Shown here one piece after another: positions 34,094-43,550 of a stretch of DNA of 64,000 nucleotides (position 1 is the first letter of the stretch; every line of letters begins with the position of its first letter). Origin of the DNA: Mesorhizobium carmichaelinearum. GTDB taxonomy: Bacteria > Pseudomonadota > Alphaproteobacteria > Rhizobiales > Rhizobiaceae. The notes under the pieces were generated by a model. That model was not told where the DNA came from and ran no database searches. It was given only the letters and a program-made list of their open reading frames with translations. The position numbers and the translations under genes were made by a program. The DNA lies in assembly GCF_900199455.1 (NCBI RefSeq), contig NZ_FZQR01000002.1:248001-312000 (forward strand), read 5' to 3'.

Positions 34094-35251
34094 ATGACGA
34101 ACCCGACGCATCTGCCTACTGAGGGCCTCTTTGTCGGTCGCGCCAGGAGCGGCGATGCCTCGCATCCCCTGATCGTTACGGTGCGTGACGGCACCGTCTT
34201 CGACATCACCTCGAGCGCGGCGCCGACCGTGCGCGACATCTGCGAGATGGCCGATCCGGCAGGGCATGTGCGCTCGGCCAAGGGCAAGCCGATCGGCTCG
34301 CTCGACGCCATCGCGGCCAACAGTTTCGAGGCAGCGCGCGATCCGGCGAAACCCTATCTCCTCTCCCCGGTCGACCTGCAGGCGGTCAAGGCGTCGGGCG
34401 TGACCTTCGTCGTCAGCCTGCTGGAGCGGGTGATCGAGGAACAGGCACGCGGCTCGGCGGAGAAGGCCGACGCCATCCGCGCCGACATTGCCGGGCTGAT
34501 CGGCCATGATTTGTCGAAGCTCAAGCCCGGTTCGCCGGAAGCCATGGAGATCAAGGCCAAGCTGATAGCGCGCGGCGCCTGGTCGCAATATCTGGAAGTG
34601 GGCATCGGCCCCGACGCCGAGATCTTCACCAAGTGCCAGCCGATGGCCTCGGTCGGTTTCGGCGCCGATGTCGGCCTGCACCCGGTGTCGACCTGGAACA
34701 ATCCAGAGCCTGAGATCGCCATGATCGCCGCCTCAAGCGGCAGGATCGTCGGCGCCACCATCGGCAATGATGTCAATCTGCGCGACGTTGAAGGGCGCTC
34801 GGCGCTGCTGCTCGGCAAGGCCAAGGACAACAACGCCTCGGCCTCGCTTGGACCCTTCATCCGTCTGTTCGACGAGACGTTCTCGATCAAGGATGTCAAG
34901 CAGGCGGTGGTGCGCCTCAAGGTCGAGGGCGAGGACGGGTTCTCGCTGGAGGGCGCGAGCTCGATGGCCGAGATCAGCCGTTCGCCGGAAGAGCTGGTTG
35001 CCGCCGCGATGGGCCCGCACCACCAGTATCCGGACGGGCTGGCGCTCTATCTCGGCACCATGTTCGTGCCGTCGAAGGACCGCGGCGAAAAGGGCAAGGG
35101 GTTTACCCACAAGGTCGGCGACATCGTCACCATTTCGTCGGAAAAATTCGGCGCGCTGGTCAACCGGGTTCGGCTGTCGCCCGATTGCCCGCACTGGACC
35201 TACGGCGCCAGCCATCTCATGCGCGACCTGGCGAAGGCCGATTTTATCTAG
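34094..35251 (+). CDS. FAH-family enzyme, likely 2-keto-3-deoxypentonate dehydratase
   Basis: The 385-residue protein belongs to the fumarylacetoacetate hydrolase superfamily. Core motifs are YLEVGIGPDAEIF and NNPEPEIAMI, which supply the metal-binding acids, GNDVNLRDVEGRSALLLGKAKDNNASASLGPF and a C-terminal GTMFVPSKDRGEKGKGFTHKVGD. From memory this arrangement resembles enzymes acting on 2-keto-3-deoxy-pentonates (XylX-type), which fits its position before a sugar transporter. The assignment is by resemblance only. An alternative is any other FAH-type hydrolase of a keto acid. Confidence 0.72.
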   Translation: MTNPTHLPTEGLFVGRARSGDASHPLIVTVRDGTVFDITSSAAPTVRDICEMADPAGHVRSAKGKPIGSLDAIAANSFEAARDPAKPYLLSPVDLQAVKASGVTFVVSLLERVIEEQARGSAEKADAIRADIAGLIGHDLSKLKPGSPEAMEIKAKLIARGAWSQYLEVGIGPDAEIFTKCQPMASVGFGADVGLHPVSTWNNPEPEIAMIAASSGRIVGATIGNDVNLRDVEGRSALLLGKAKDNNASASLGPFIRLFDETFSIKDVKQAVVRLKVEGEDGFSLEGASSMAEISRSPEELVAAAMGPHHQYPDGLALYLGTMFVPSKDRGEKGKGFTHKVGDIVTISSEKFGALVNRVRLSPDCPHWTYGASHLMRDLAKADFI

Positions 35252-35353
35252 AATCTGTCCAAAACGGTCGAAATCAACACAATTTGTGCGGAATTCCAGT
35301 GACGGCGGACGCAAAGCGTTTCAAGATCGCGGTGCGGTCGGGGGGCCGTTCCG

Positions 35354-36886
35354 ATGTCCGATTCGCCGATTCTGTTCGTGCGCAACGTCGCCAGGCGCTT
35401 TGGCGGCACAGTTGTTCTCGATGACATGAACCTTGTGGTCGAGCGCGGCTCGATCCACGCGCTGGTCGGCGAAAGCGGCGCCGGCAAATCGACGCTGACA
35501 AAGGTGTTGGCCGGCATTGTCCGGCCAGACCGCGGCGTCATCGAATTTGACGGCAAGGTCGCGACGATCGACAGTCCCAACGCGGCGCGCAAACTGGGTA
35601 TCGGCGTGGTCCTGCAACAGCCGGGGCTGTTTCCCGAGCGCCCGGTGCTGGCCAATCTGTTCGTCAACCGCGAGCCGGTCCACAACGGGCTGATCTCGCG
35701 GCGCGAAATGGAGGCACGCAGCCGTGACCTGCTTCGCCAGCTTGGCCTTGATGTCGATGTCCATGCCCCGCTCGGCGATCTCGGGCCCGGTGAACGGCAG
35801 CTGGTCGCGATCGCCCGCGCGCTTCTGGAAAACCCGAGGCTGCTCCTCCTTGACGACCCGAATTCGGCGCTCGACCAGCGCCAGAGCGAGCGGCTGTTCG
35901 CGGTGCTGCGAGGGCTCAAAGCCAGGGGCATGAGCATGCTCTATGCGTCGAACAGGCTGGGGGACGCGCTTGCCATTGCCGACCAGTTGACGGTGATCCG
36001 CAACGGCCGCGACGTGCTGTCAAAGGCGCGGCAGGAGCTGACAGCGTCCGAGGAAGCGATGATCGGGCAGCTGCGCCAGTCGCTGTTCCCGCTGCCGCTC
36101 AGAGCCCTGCCGACGCTTGCCGGCACGTTGCGGCCGCAGATCACCATTGACGGGCTCGGCGGTGGTATTCTCTCCGCTGTCAACTTCACGGCGCGCGCGG
36201 GCGAGATTCTCGGGCTTGCCGGTCCCGGAGCGCGGGACCTGCTTGCCTTGCTGTTCGGGCTGCGCAAACCGCGCCGGGGCAAGGTGCGTTTTCCCGATGG
36301 CGACGGCTTGCCGAGGACGCAGATGGAGGCGGCGCGGCGTAATATCTGCATGATCTCAGGCGAGCGCGGCAATGGGCTGATGCCCAACAAGTCCATCGCC
36401 TTCAACATGGCGAACGTCGTCGTCGGCGCACGCAACTGGGGATCGCGCTGGTATTCACCCCAAGCGGCGCTCGGCCGCGCCGCGCGGCAGATCGAGGCGC
36501 TGCACATCAGGAGCGCGCCGGAGATGCCGGCAGGCTCGCTTTCGGCCGGCGGCCAGCAGAAGGTGATCATCGCCAAATGGCTGGAGATCGGCCCGCAAGT
36601 GGTGCTGCTCGACGAGCCTGCCCGCGGCATCGACATCGGCAGCAAGCAGGAAATCTACGCGCTGATCCGCCAGATGGCGGCCAGCGGCTGCATCGTGCTG
36701 CTGCATTCCAGCGAACTGTCCGAACTGACCGGGCTCTGCGATCGCATCCATGCTTTCCATCAGGGCAGGCTGGCCGGCGAAATCGCCGGCGACGAAATGG
36801 ACGTGGCAAGGCTTCTGACGCTGATCACGTCGGGCAAGCCCGTGGACGAAAACCGTCGGAGCAATCGGGAGAGTAGTGCGGCATGA
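35354..36886 (+). CDS. Sugar ABC transporter double ATP-binding protein
   Basis: The 510-residue protein has two ATPase domains as in RbsA/XylG/MglA. Domain 1 has a normal Walker A (GESGAGKST) but a signature LGPGERQLVAIARAL and a Walker B ending LLLLDDPNSALD, with Asp where the catalytic Glu normally stands. Domain 2 has LAGPGARDLLALLFG, which lacks the Walker A lysine, but a normal SAGGQQKVIIAKW signature and LLDEPARGID. The second-domain defect is usual in this family; the Glu-to-Asp change in domain 1 is not. It overlaps the permease gene by 4 bases. Confidence 0.88.
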   Translation: MSDSPILFVRNVARRFGGTVVLDDMNLVVERGSIHALVGESGAGKSTLTKVLAGIVRPDRGVIEFDGKVATIDSPNAARKLGIGVVLQQPGLFPERPVLANLFVNREPVHNGLISRREMEARSRDLLRQLGLDVDVHAPLGDLGPGERQLVAIARALLENPRLLLLDDPNSALDQRQSERLFAVLRGLKARGMSMLYASNRLGDALAIADQLTVIRNGRDVLSKARQELTASEEAMIGQLRQSLFPLPLRALPTLAGTLRPQITIDGLGGGILSAVNFTARAGEILGLAGPGARDLLALLFGLRKPRRGKVRFPDGDGLPRTQMEAARRNICMISGERGNGLMPNKSIAFNMANVVVGARNWGSRWYSPQAALGRAARQIEALHIRSAPEMPAGSLSAGGQQKVIIAKWLEIGPQVVLLDEPARGIDIGSKQEIYALIRQMAASGCIVLLHSSELSELTGLCDRIHAFHQGRLAGEIAGDEMDVARLLTLITSGKPVDENRRSNRESSAA

Positions 36887-37911
36887 CCAGGACCGAGACC
36901 GCGCCGCCGCTTGCCGGGTCAGCGACCCATCAAACCAGACGCAGCGTCCGGCTGCCGGCCGAGACCGGTGCTGCTGTTGCGCTTGCCGCCCTGGTTGCAC
37001 TGCTTGGCTGGCTGAGCCCCTCCTTCCTCGAACCGGCCAATCTGCTCTCGGTGCTGGGCCAGGCCGCCCTGCCCGGCCTGCTGGCGATCGGCATGGTGTT
37101 CGTGCTCGCCACGCGCGAAATCGATCTTTCGGCCGGTGCGGTGTTCCATCTTGCAGCGACCTTCACCGCCTTGCTGATGGTTGCCGGAGTGGACCCCTGG
37201 CTTGCCGCGCTGGCGGGTGTCGCGGCCGGCGCCGGCCTTGGCCTGATCAACGGCCTTCTGGTGATCGCGCTGCGTCTGCCGGCTCTGCTGGTGACGCTCG
37301 GCACATGGTGGATGATCCAGGGCCTGTCGCTGGTCGCCGGCAAGGGACAAACAACTGCGCCGCCAGGCGCGGATGTCTTGGCCACGCTGTCGGGCAAGGC
37401 GTTCGTCGTGGTGCCGGCGGCAGGCGTCATCTTCGTCGTGCTGGCGCTGGCACTGCATGTCGTCCTCCACCGCACCCGCTTCGGCTACCGGGTCCAGGCC
37501 GTGGGCAGCAATCCGCAAGCTGCCGCCCATGCCGGTATTCCAACCTCCAAAGTACGGCTGCTGACGCTGGTGCTGATGGGTGCGATGGCCGGGCTTGCCG
37601 GCGTGATCCATATCGGCGCCCAGGGCGCCGTTGCCCCCGGTGACGGCGGCACGTTTGCACTGCTGGCGATCGCGGCGGCCATCATTGGCGGCACATCGCT
37701 TTCGGGCGGCAACGGCAGCGTCATCGGTGCCGCCATCGGCATGCTCATCCTCCAGGCGATACTGAGCGCCATGACCTTGCTTGGCGTGGATGCTATCTGG
37801 GCCGCTTTCGCCACCGGTGCTCTGGTCGTGCTTGCCTTGGCGGCCGACCGGCTGGTCAGGCTGTGGCGCAACCGGCGTGCCGGACACAGCGGGGACAATC
37901 CGCTCGGCTGA
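36883..37911 (+). CDS. Sugar ABC permease (RbsC-type), first
   Basis: The 342-residue permease has about ten helices and the family motif VGSNPQAAAHAGIPTSKVRL, with NGLLVIALRLPALLVTLGTWW earlier. It is of the branched-chain/ribose (CUT2) class. It starts inside the end of the ATPase gene (ATGA-type overlap), so they are coupled. A separate second permease of the same class lies at 39191. Confidence 0.9.
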   Translation: MTRTETAPPLAGSATHQTRRSVRLPAETGAAVALAALVALLGWLSPSFLEPANLLSVLGQAALPGLLAIGMVFVLATREIDLSAGAVFHLAATFTALLMVAGVDPWLAALAGVAAGAGLGLINGLLVIALRLPALLVTLGTWWMIQGLSLVAGKGQTTAPPGADVLATLSGKAFVVVPAAGVIFVVLALALHVVLHRTRFGYRVQAVGSNPQAAAHAGIPTSKVRLLTLVLMGAMAGLAGVIHIGAQGAVAPGDGGTFALLAIAAAIIGGTSLSGGNGSVIGAAIGMLILQAILSAMTLLGVDAIWAAFATGALVVLALAADRLVRLWRNRRAGHSGDNPLG

Positions 37912-38138
37912 GCCTCACCGCCAATCATCCGACTGCCCTAAAAAAAGTCACCGCAACTGATGCAATCTGATGGGTCCGGTGATGGCGCCGCGTCAGGCGC
38001 CAACTACATCTGCAGATGGAGGCTTGCCATTCGTCGAAAAAGGGAATGCTCTGAGGCATCCGAGCGGCGCTGGCAAAAGACGCAATCCGGCCGGAGCCGG
38101 AACAAGGGACGGATCATCTTCAACCGGGAGGAAATCAA

Positions 38139-39074
38139 ATGCTGACAAGACTGAGACTTGTGCTCTACGGCCTGCTGGTCGCGCTGACGGTCATTCCGGC
38201 AGCGGCGCAGGCCAAGACCTTCTACTGGATTTCACATGGCGGCCCGGCCGATCCGGTCTGGACCTACTTCCTGGCCGGCGCCAAGCAATGGGCCAAGGAC
38301 ACCGGCAACACCGTCAACACCTCGTTCCACAATGGCGACGTCGCGTCCCAGCAGGAAGCGGTTCGTGCCGCGCTCTCGGCCAAGGCCGACGGCATCGTCA
38401 CCACCAGCCCCGATCCGGGCAGCCTTGTCGAGATCGTCAAGGAAGCCCGTGCGGCCAACATCCCGATCATCAACTTCAACACGCCCGATCCCAAGGCCAA
38501 CTTCAATGCCTATGTCGGCGGCGACAACGTCACCTTCGGCAAGCATTGGGCGCAATATCTGGTCGACAAGGGCCTGGTGAAGAAGGGCGACTTCGTCTGG
38601 ATGCCGGTCGAGGTCCCCGGCGCCACCTATGGCGTCCAGGAAGAGGAAGGCATCAAGAGCGTGTTCGGACCGCTCGGCATCACCTATGAGGTGACCGAAG
38701 CGACGCTCGACCAGGCCGAGGTGATCAACCGCATGGTCGACTACCTCACCGCCCACAAGGGCAAGGTCAACGCCATCATCGGGCTCGGCGACCTCGTCAC
38801 CGGCTCGATCAAGCGGGTGTTCGACCAGGTCGGCGTCAAGCCGGGCGAAATTCCGGTCGTCGGCTGGGGCAATTCGCTCGACACCACGCAGGAAGTGCTG
38901 AACGGCTATGTCAATGCCGGCCAGTGGCAGGACCCGCAGGCGACCAGCTATGTCGCGCTGTCGCTCGCCAACATGGCCGCGTCAGGCATTCCTCCGGGCT
39001 TCAACGTCATCACCGGCGCGCTCTACGAGAAAGACACCGCCGGCGTCTACGACAAGATCCTGTCCGGCAAGTAA
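38139..39074 (+). CDS. Sugar ABC solute-binding protein (CUT2)
   Basis: The 311-residue protein has a signal peptide (MLTRLRLVLYGLLVALTVIPAAAQA) and the periplasmic-binding fold typical of ribose/fructose-type binders: FYWISHGGPADPVWTYFLAGAKQW, ADGIVTTSPDPGSLVEIVKEA, IIGLGDLVTGSIKRVF and GWGNSLDTTQEVLNG. It is the only binding protein in a module that has two permeases and two ATPases, so it may serve both. A ribosome site GGGAGGAAATC precedes ATG 38139. Confidence 0.92.
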   Translation: MLTRLRLVLYGLLVALTVIPAAAQAKTFYWISHGGPADPVWTYFLAGAKQWAKDTGNTVNTSFHNGDVASQQEAVRAALSAKADGIVTTSPDPGSLVEIVKEARAANIPIINFNTPDPKANFNAYVGGDNVTFGKHWAQYLVDKGLVKKGDFVWMPVEVPGATYGVQEEEGIKSVFGPLGITYEVTEATLDQAEVINRMVDYLTAHKGKVNAIIGLGDLVTGSIKRVFDQVGVKPGEIPVVGWGNSLDTTQEVLNGYVNAGQWQDPQATSYVALSLANMAASGIPPGFNVITGALYEKDTAGVYDKILSGK

Positions 39075-39190
39075 CCCGCGATCCCTGGCGCCGCGCCCAT
39101 TTGGCATGCGGCGCCAGATATCTTGCGCCGCGACCTGTCCATCCGAGGCGGGGAGATCGTGGCCCGTTCCAACCGTGTCGCGGGTTCCCA

Positions 39191-40177
39191 GTGGAAAATC
39201 ATTCGCTTGTCCAACGCCTGATCGCGCGGCCTGAATTTGGTCCCTTCGTGCTGCTCGTCATCGAGATCGGCGTTTTCTGGGGCTTCAACCACGATTTCCT
39301 GTCGCCGCAGAACATCTCCAACACGCTGGCCTTCACCGTCGAACTCGGCCTGATCGCGCTGGCGATGACCTTGCTGATGACATCAGGCGAATTCGACCTG
39401 TCCGTCGGATCCCTGTTCGGCTTTTCGCCGGTGCTGATGTGGACGCTGTTCAACGGCGGCGTCACGTCGCTGGAGATGGGCTTCGTCGTCGCGCTGCTGG
39501 TCGCCGCCTTGATCGGCCTGATCAATGGCTGGTTCGTAACGCAGCTCAAGATCCCGTCCTTCCTGGTGACGCTCGGCATGCTTCTGGTGGTGCGCGGCAG
39601 TGCCCTTTTCATCACTGACGGTTTTCCGCAGCGCACCTGGAGTGCTGAGGGCAGCTGGCTGGCGGAAGCGCTGGTCGGCGATTTCTTCATCGGGCCATTC
39701 CGCATCTACATGTCGCTGTTCTGGTTCATCGCGGCTGCGATCGCGCTCGGCTATGTGCTGACGCAGAGCCGGACCGGCAACTGGATCCAGGCGGCGGGCG
39801 GCAATCCCAACGCGGCGCGGGCGCGCGGCGTCAATGTCAACCGCGTCAAGATCGGCCTGTTCGTCCTGTCGTCGCTCATGGCCTCGCTGGCCGGCGTCAT
39901 CTCCTCGCTGCGCACCTCCGCCGCCAACCCCAACAGCGGCACCGGCTACGAGCTCGAAGTCATCGCCATGGTGGTGATCGGCGGCACGGCGCTGACCGGC
40001 GGACGCGGCACCATCATCGGCACGGTGCTCGGCATCCTGATCCTGCGCGTGATGCGCAACGGCATCGTGCTGATCGGCGTGCCCGGACTTGCCTACAACA
40101 TCTTCATCGGCGCGATCATCCTTGGCATGATGGCGCTCCACTCATGGCTGGAACGCCGGCATCAGGCAGGGACTTGA
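39191..40177 (+). CDS. Sugar ABC permease (FrcC-type), second
   Basis: The 328-residue CUT2 permease has ALAMTLLMTSGEFDLSVGSLFG, the conserved membrane motif with the SGxxDLSVGS pattern, and AAGGNPNAARARGVNVNRVKIG, plus several further helices. GTG 39191 begins VENHSLVQRLIARPEFGPF; the frame is open further upstream but that part overlaps the binding protein gene and is not protein-like. It lies between binding protein and ATPase as in fructose-type frcBCA operons. Confidence 0.88.
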   Translation: MENHSLVQRLIARPEFGPFVLLVIEIGVFWGFNHDFLSPQNISNTLAFTVELGLIALAMTLLMTSGEFDLSVGSLFGFSPVLMWTLFNGGVTSLEMGFVVALLVAALIGLINGWFVTQLKIPSFLVTLGMLLVVRGSALFITDGFPQRTWSAEGSWLAEALVGDFFIGPFRIYMSLFWFIAAAIALGYVLTQSRTGNWIQAAGGNPNAARARGVNVNRVKIGLFVLSSLMASLAGVISSLRTSAANPNSGTGYELEVIAMVVIGGTALTGGRGTIIGTVLGILILRVMRNGIVLIGVPGLAYNIFIGAIILGMMALHSWLERRHQAGT

Positions 40178-40180
40178 ACC

Positions 40181-40972
<792 letters not shown>

Positions 40973-41109
40973 GGATGGGCTGAAGCCGTCTTGTCGAAGC
41001 AGGCGAATGCGTATCGCGGTGATGGGTGTCGATCAGACATCCCTCACATCACATCGCATGACACATCACTCGTCTGGCGCGCCATCGCATCGGCGCATAG
41101 GGTTGCGGC

Positions 41110-42132
41110 ATGAAGGCCACCGTCTCCGACATTGCCAGGAATTGCGGGCTCTCGACCGCGACGGTCGACAGGGTGCTCAATAACAGGTCCGGCGCCAGCG
41201 CGGCCAATCGGCAACGCGTCATGGAGGCCGCCAAGCAACTCGGCTACCTGCCGGTCGCGGACCAGGTGACGCTTCCCTCGAAGCCCGCGCACCTCGAATT
41301 CTTTCTGCCGATCGGCAGCAACGCCTTCATGCAGGATCTGGCAAGGCACATCGAGGACTATGCATCGCGCTTACCACTCGTCGCTTCCTGCCGGATCCAC
41401 AACCTCGCCGGCATCTCGCCGAGCGCGCTGCAGAGCGCCGTCGAAAACCTGTCGCTGAGAGCCAATGGCGTCGGTGTCATCGCCGTCGACCACCCCCGAA
41501 CCCGCAACATCCTGCGCGACATTGTCGAGGCCGGCATCCGCCTGGTGACGCTGGTGTCCGATATTCCGGCCGCTCCCCGCTCGGCCTATGTCGGCATCGA
41601 CAACCGGGTGGCGGGGCGGACGGCGGCGCTTCTCATGGGGCGCTTCCTCGGCGGTCGTGAGGGCCATCTGGCGATGGTCGTCGGTTCGCGCTCCTATCGC
41701 GGCCATGAGGAGCGTGAAATGGGCTTTCGCTCCGTGCTCGGCGAGGAATTTCCCAATCTCACCGTGACCAGCGCCGTCGAGATCAATGACGAGCCGGATG
41801 CCAGTTACGCCGAGACCATCAAGGCGCTGCACAACGAGCCGGGACTGCTCGGCATCTATTGCGTCGGCGCCGGACGCTCCGGCGTCGCGAAAGCCATCCG
41901 CGAAGCGCGGCCCAACCGCAAGCCGGTGTTCATCTGCCATGACCTGACGAGGGAGACGCGCGGCTATCTCGTCGACGACCTCGCCGACGTCGTCATCGAC
42001 CAGAATGCCAGGCTGATCGCCGAACAGTCGGTCATCCGCTTGCTCGGCTCCATCGCCTCATCGGCGCCCTACCTGACGCGAAAATTCATCGAGCCGCGCC
42101 TGATTTTTCGGGAAAACGTGCCGGTGCAATGA
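41110..42132 (+). CDS. LacI family transcriptional regulator
   Basis: The 340-residue regulator has a LacI helix-turn-helix (ATVSDIARNCGLSTATVDRVLNNRSGAS, residues about 3-30) with the hinge, and a sugar-binding core of the periplasmic-binding fold (VGVIAVDHPRT, GRTAALLMGRFLGG, IYCVGAGRSGVAKAI). Position at the end of the sugar module suggests it regulates that module. The inducer is unknown. Confidence 0.9.
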   Translation: MKATVSDIARNCGLSTATVDRVLNNRSGASAANRQRVMEAAKQLGYLPVADQVTLPSKPAHLEFFLPIGSNAFMQDLARHIEDYASRLPLVASCRIHNLAGISPSALQSAVENLSLRANGVGVIAVDHPRTRNILRDIVEAGIRLVTLVSDIPAAPRSAYVGIDNRVAGRTAALLMGRFLGGREGHLAMVVGSRSYRGHEEREMGFRSVLGEEFPNLTVTSAVEINDEPDASYAETIKALHNEPGLLGIYCVGAGRSGVAKAIREARPNRKPVFICHDLTRETRGYLVDDLADVVIDQNARLIAEQSVIRLLGSIASSAPYLTRKFIEPRLIFRENVPVQ

Positions 42133-42177
42133 GGCGGCACTGCCTGGTGATGCTGGTTTCCCGGATTTGTAGGATAA

Positions 42178-42206
42178 TTGACACGGCAAATCTGCACAGC
42201 TGCTAT
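42178..42206 (+). promoter_or_regulatory. Possible promoter of the small RNA
   Basis: TTGACA, a perfect -35 box, is followed after 17 bases by TGCTAT, a weak -10 box. It would start transcription near 42213 and give a transcript of about 156 bases ending at the terminator. The weak -10 makes this tentative. Confidence 0.35.
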
Positions 42207-42249
42207 GCACAATTCATTGTTGCCGAATCATTGGGCAACTCGTAGGTTC

Positions 42250-42368
42250 TGGTTGTCGGCCATCTACTCCTCCCAGATGCGATGCCGACGCTGAATGGGG
42301 TGCACCTCCTCCCGCGCCACATTCGAAATCGAGCCCGCTGCCACCTCCTCCCGGCAGCGGGCTTTTTT
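42250..42368 (+). ncRNA. Anti-Shine-Dalgarno small RNA (cuckoo/alpha-r14-like)
   Basis: Three copies of CTCCTCCC lie at 42267-42274, 42306-42313 and 42345-42352. Each sits in a loop: the first in a stem with GTCGGC/GCCGAC and CATCT/AGATG, the second between GGTGC and GCGCC (one wobble pair), and the third in the loop of a perfect 11-bp terminator stem followed by TTTTTT. This layout matches the alphaproteobacterial cuckoo/alpha-r14 class as I recall it, which exposes anti-Shine-Dalgarno loops and can block translation of many mRNAs. The 5' end is uncertain. Confidence 0.75.
42332..42368 (+). terminator. Rho-independent terminator of the small RNA
   Basis: The stem AGCCCGCTGCC/GGCAGCGGGCT has 11 perfect pairs, a 10-base loop ACCTCCTCCC and a six-T tail. 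It ends the small RNA and also carries its third CTCCTCCC loop. It is about 95 bases before the stop of the convergent TetR gene. Confidence 0.9.
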
Positions 42369-42463
42369 CGTTCAGGCGTCGGAAATTCCTGTGCCGCCCG
42401 CGCCAAAGGGCGCGCACTGTCGCGGTCATACGACCGGTAAATCGCCAACAGTCGCAGCGGGCT

Positions 42464-43057
42464 TCAACCGGCGGCAGTGCCTCGGAAGGAAACGATCAGC
42501 CCTTCGGCCATGCGCACGAACTGCGTACTCGGCCCTTCGGTGCCCACCGTCTGCACGCTGACACGCGCGCCTTCGAACAGCAGCGACAGTGTGTCGGCAA
42601 GCAGTTCGGCCTGACCAATGCCCGCATCTCGGCACAACGCCACGAGGCGCTCGCGCTGGGCCTCCTTGAGTTCCTTGATCACCAGCCTGGCCGGATGGTC
42701 CGGCTCGGTCAACTCAGCGGCGGCATTGGCCATGTCGCAACCGCGGCCGTCAGCCTTGAGCATGACCGCGGCCTTGCGAACCCAGGCATGCAGCTGCGCG
42801 AGCTTGTCGCCGGGAAACTCCGTTTCGAACCCTTCCCACATGGCGCCGGCCTTGGCCGCATTGGCGCGCAGGCATTCGACGATCAGTTCGTCCTTGGATT
42901 CGAAGTGACGATAGAGCGTCATCTTGTTCGTGCCGGCAGCTTCGGTGATGGCGTCGACGCCGACGCCCTTGATGCCGTGCTTGTGGAACATGTCACGCGC
43001 CGTCTCGAGGATTCGATCCCGGGGACGCGAGCGCTCCACGACGCCGTCTGTCATCAT
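42464..43057 (-). CDS. TetR family transcriptional repressor
   Basis: The 197-residue protein has an N-terminal helix-turn-helix (RDRILETARDMFHKHGIKGVGVDAITEAAGTNKMTLYRHFESKDELIV, residues about 13-58) and an all-helical ligand domain. ATG 43057 is preceded by AAGGAG. The gene is divergent from the RND efflux operon, and a 47-base inverted repeat lies between them, which fits a repressor of efflux. The ligand is unknown. Confidence 0.92.
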   Translation of the reverse strand: MMTDGVVERSRPRDRILETARDMFHKHGIKGVGVDAITEAAGTNKMTLYRHFESKDELIVECLRANAAKAGAMWEGFETEFPGDKLAQLHAWVRKAAVMLKADGRGCDMANAAAELTEPDHPARLVIKELKEAQRERLVALCRDAGIGQAELLADTLSLLFEGARVSVQTVGTEGPSTQFVRMAEGLIVSFRGTAAG

Positions 43058-43101
43058 GATCTCCTTTCGTTTCCTAAAAACCACGGCCACCTCTTGACTA
43101 G

Positions 43102-43148
43102 GGTGTTACCGGTCTGTAACTATGCAAATGTTACTTACTGGTAACACC
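43102..43148. promoter_or_regulatory. Inverted-repeat operator between tetR and RND operon
   Basis: Two 19-base arms, both starting GGTGTTACC in their own orientation, match at 16 of 19 positions and are separated by nine bases. Each arm itself has repeated TAAC half-sites, so two repressor dimers could bind. A CTTGAC -35-like box at 43093-43098 overlaps its left edge, so binding would block the efflux promoter. Confidence 0.65.
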
Positions 43149-43298
43149 TATGTCGCCTTCCGTCAATAACAAGGCCGTGAACTGGTCCTGCCAGATGGGG
43201 ATGAGCGAAAAACTGCAGTTCATGCGGCTCCGGCCGGTGAAGAGATGAAAAACGGTTCGCGAGCATGGGCTGTGAATCGACAGACAAGGAGCCGGCCA

Positions 43299-43550
43299 AT
43301 GCCACAGCGCCGCGATCTTACCATTGATGAGGCCGTCCGGGATCCGATGATCCGGCTGGTCATGAAAGCAGATGGGGTCGACCCCCGCGCCTTCGAGAAG
43401 ATGCTTCGCTCGCTTGCCGATGGGCAGCGTCGTGAGGTGCCGTTGCTGCGCTCACGGGAAGCCTCCCGTGACGGGCACGGCCAGTTGTCCAGGCTTGCCA
43501 GCGCCTTCGGGCGGGCAACAGCAGTCGGCGAGGCATGTGTGTCGTGGTAA
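43299..43550 (+). CDS. Small leader protein, 83 residues, coupled to RND gene
   Basis: ATG 43299 has an ideal AAGGAG about 7 bases upstream. The product reads RRDLTIDEAVRDPMIRLVMKADGVDPRAFEKMLRSLADGQR, a compact helical-looking protein, and ends with a TGG TAA that overlaps the GTG GTA start of the RND gene. I recognise no named domain, but similar short proteins with LTxDEAxxDPxIRxxMxADxVD patterns are familiar in rhizobia. Its job may be only translational coupling or it may modulate efflux. Confidence 0.65.
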   Translation: MPQRRDLTIDEAVRDPMIRLVMKADGVDPRAFEKMLRSLADGQRREVPLLRSREASRDGHGQLSRLASAFGRATAVGEACVSW

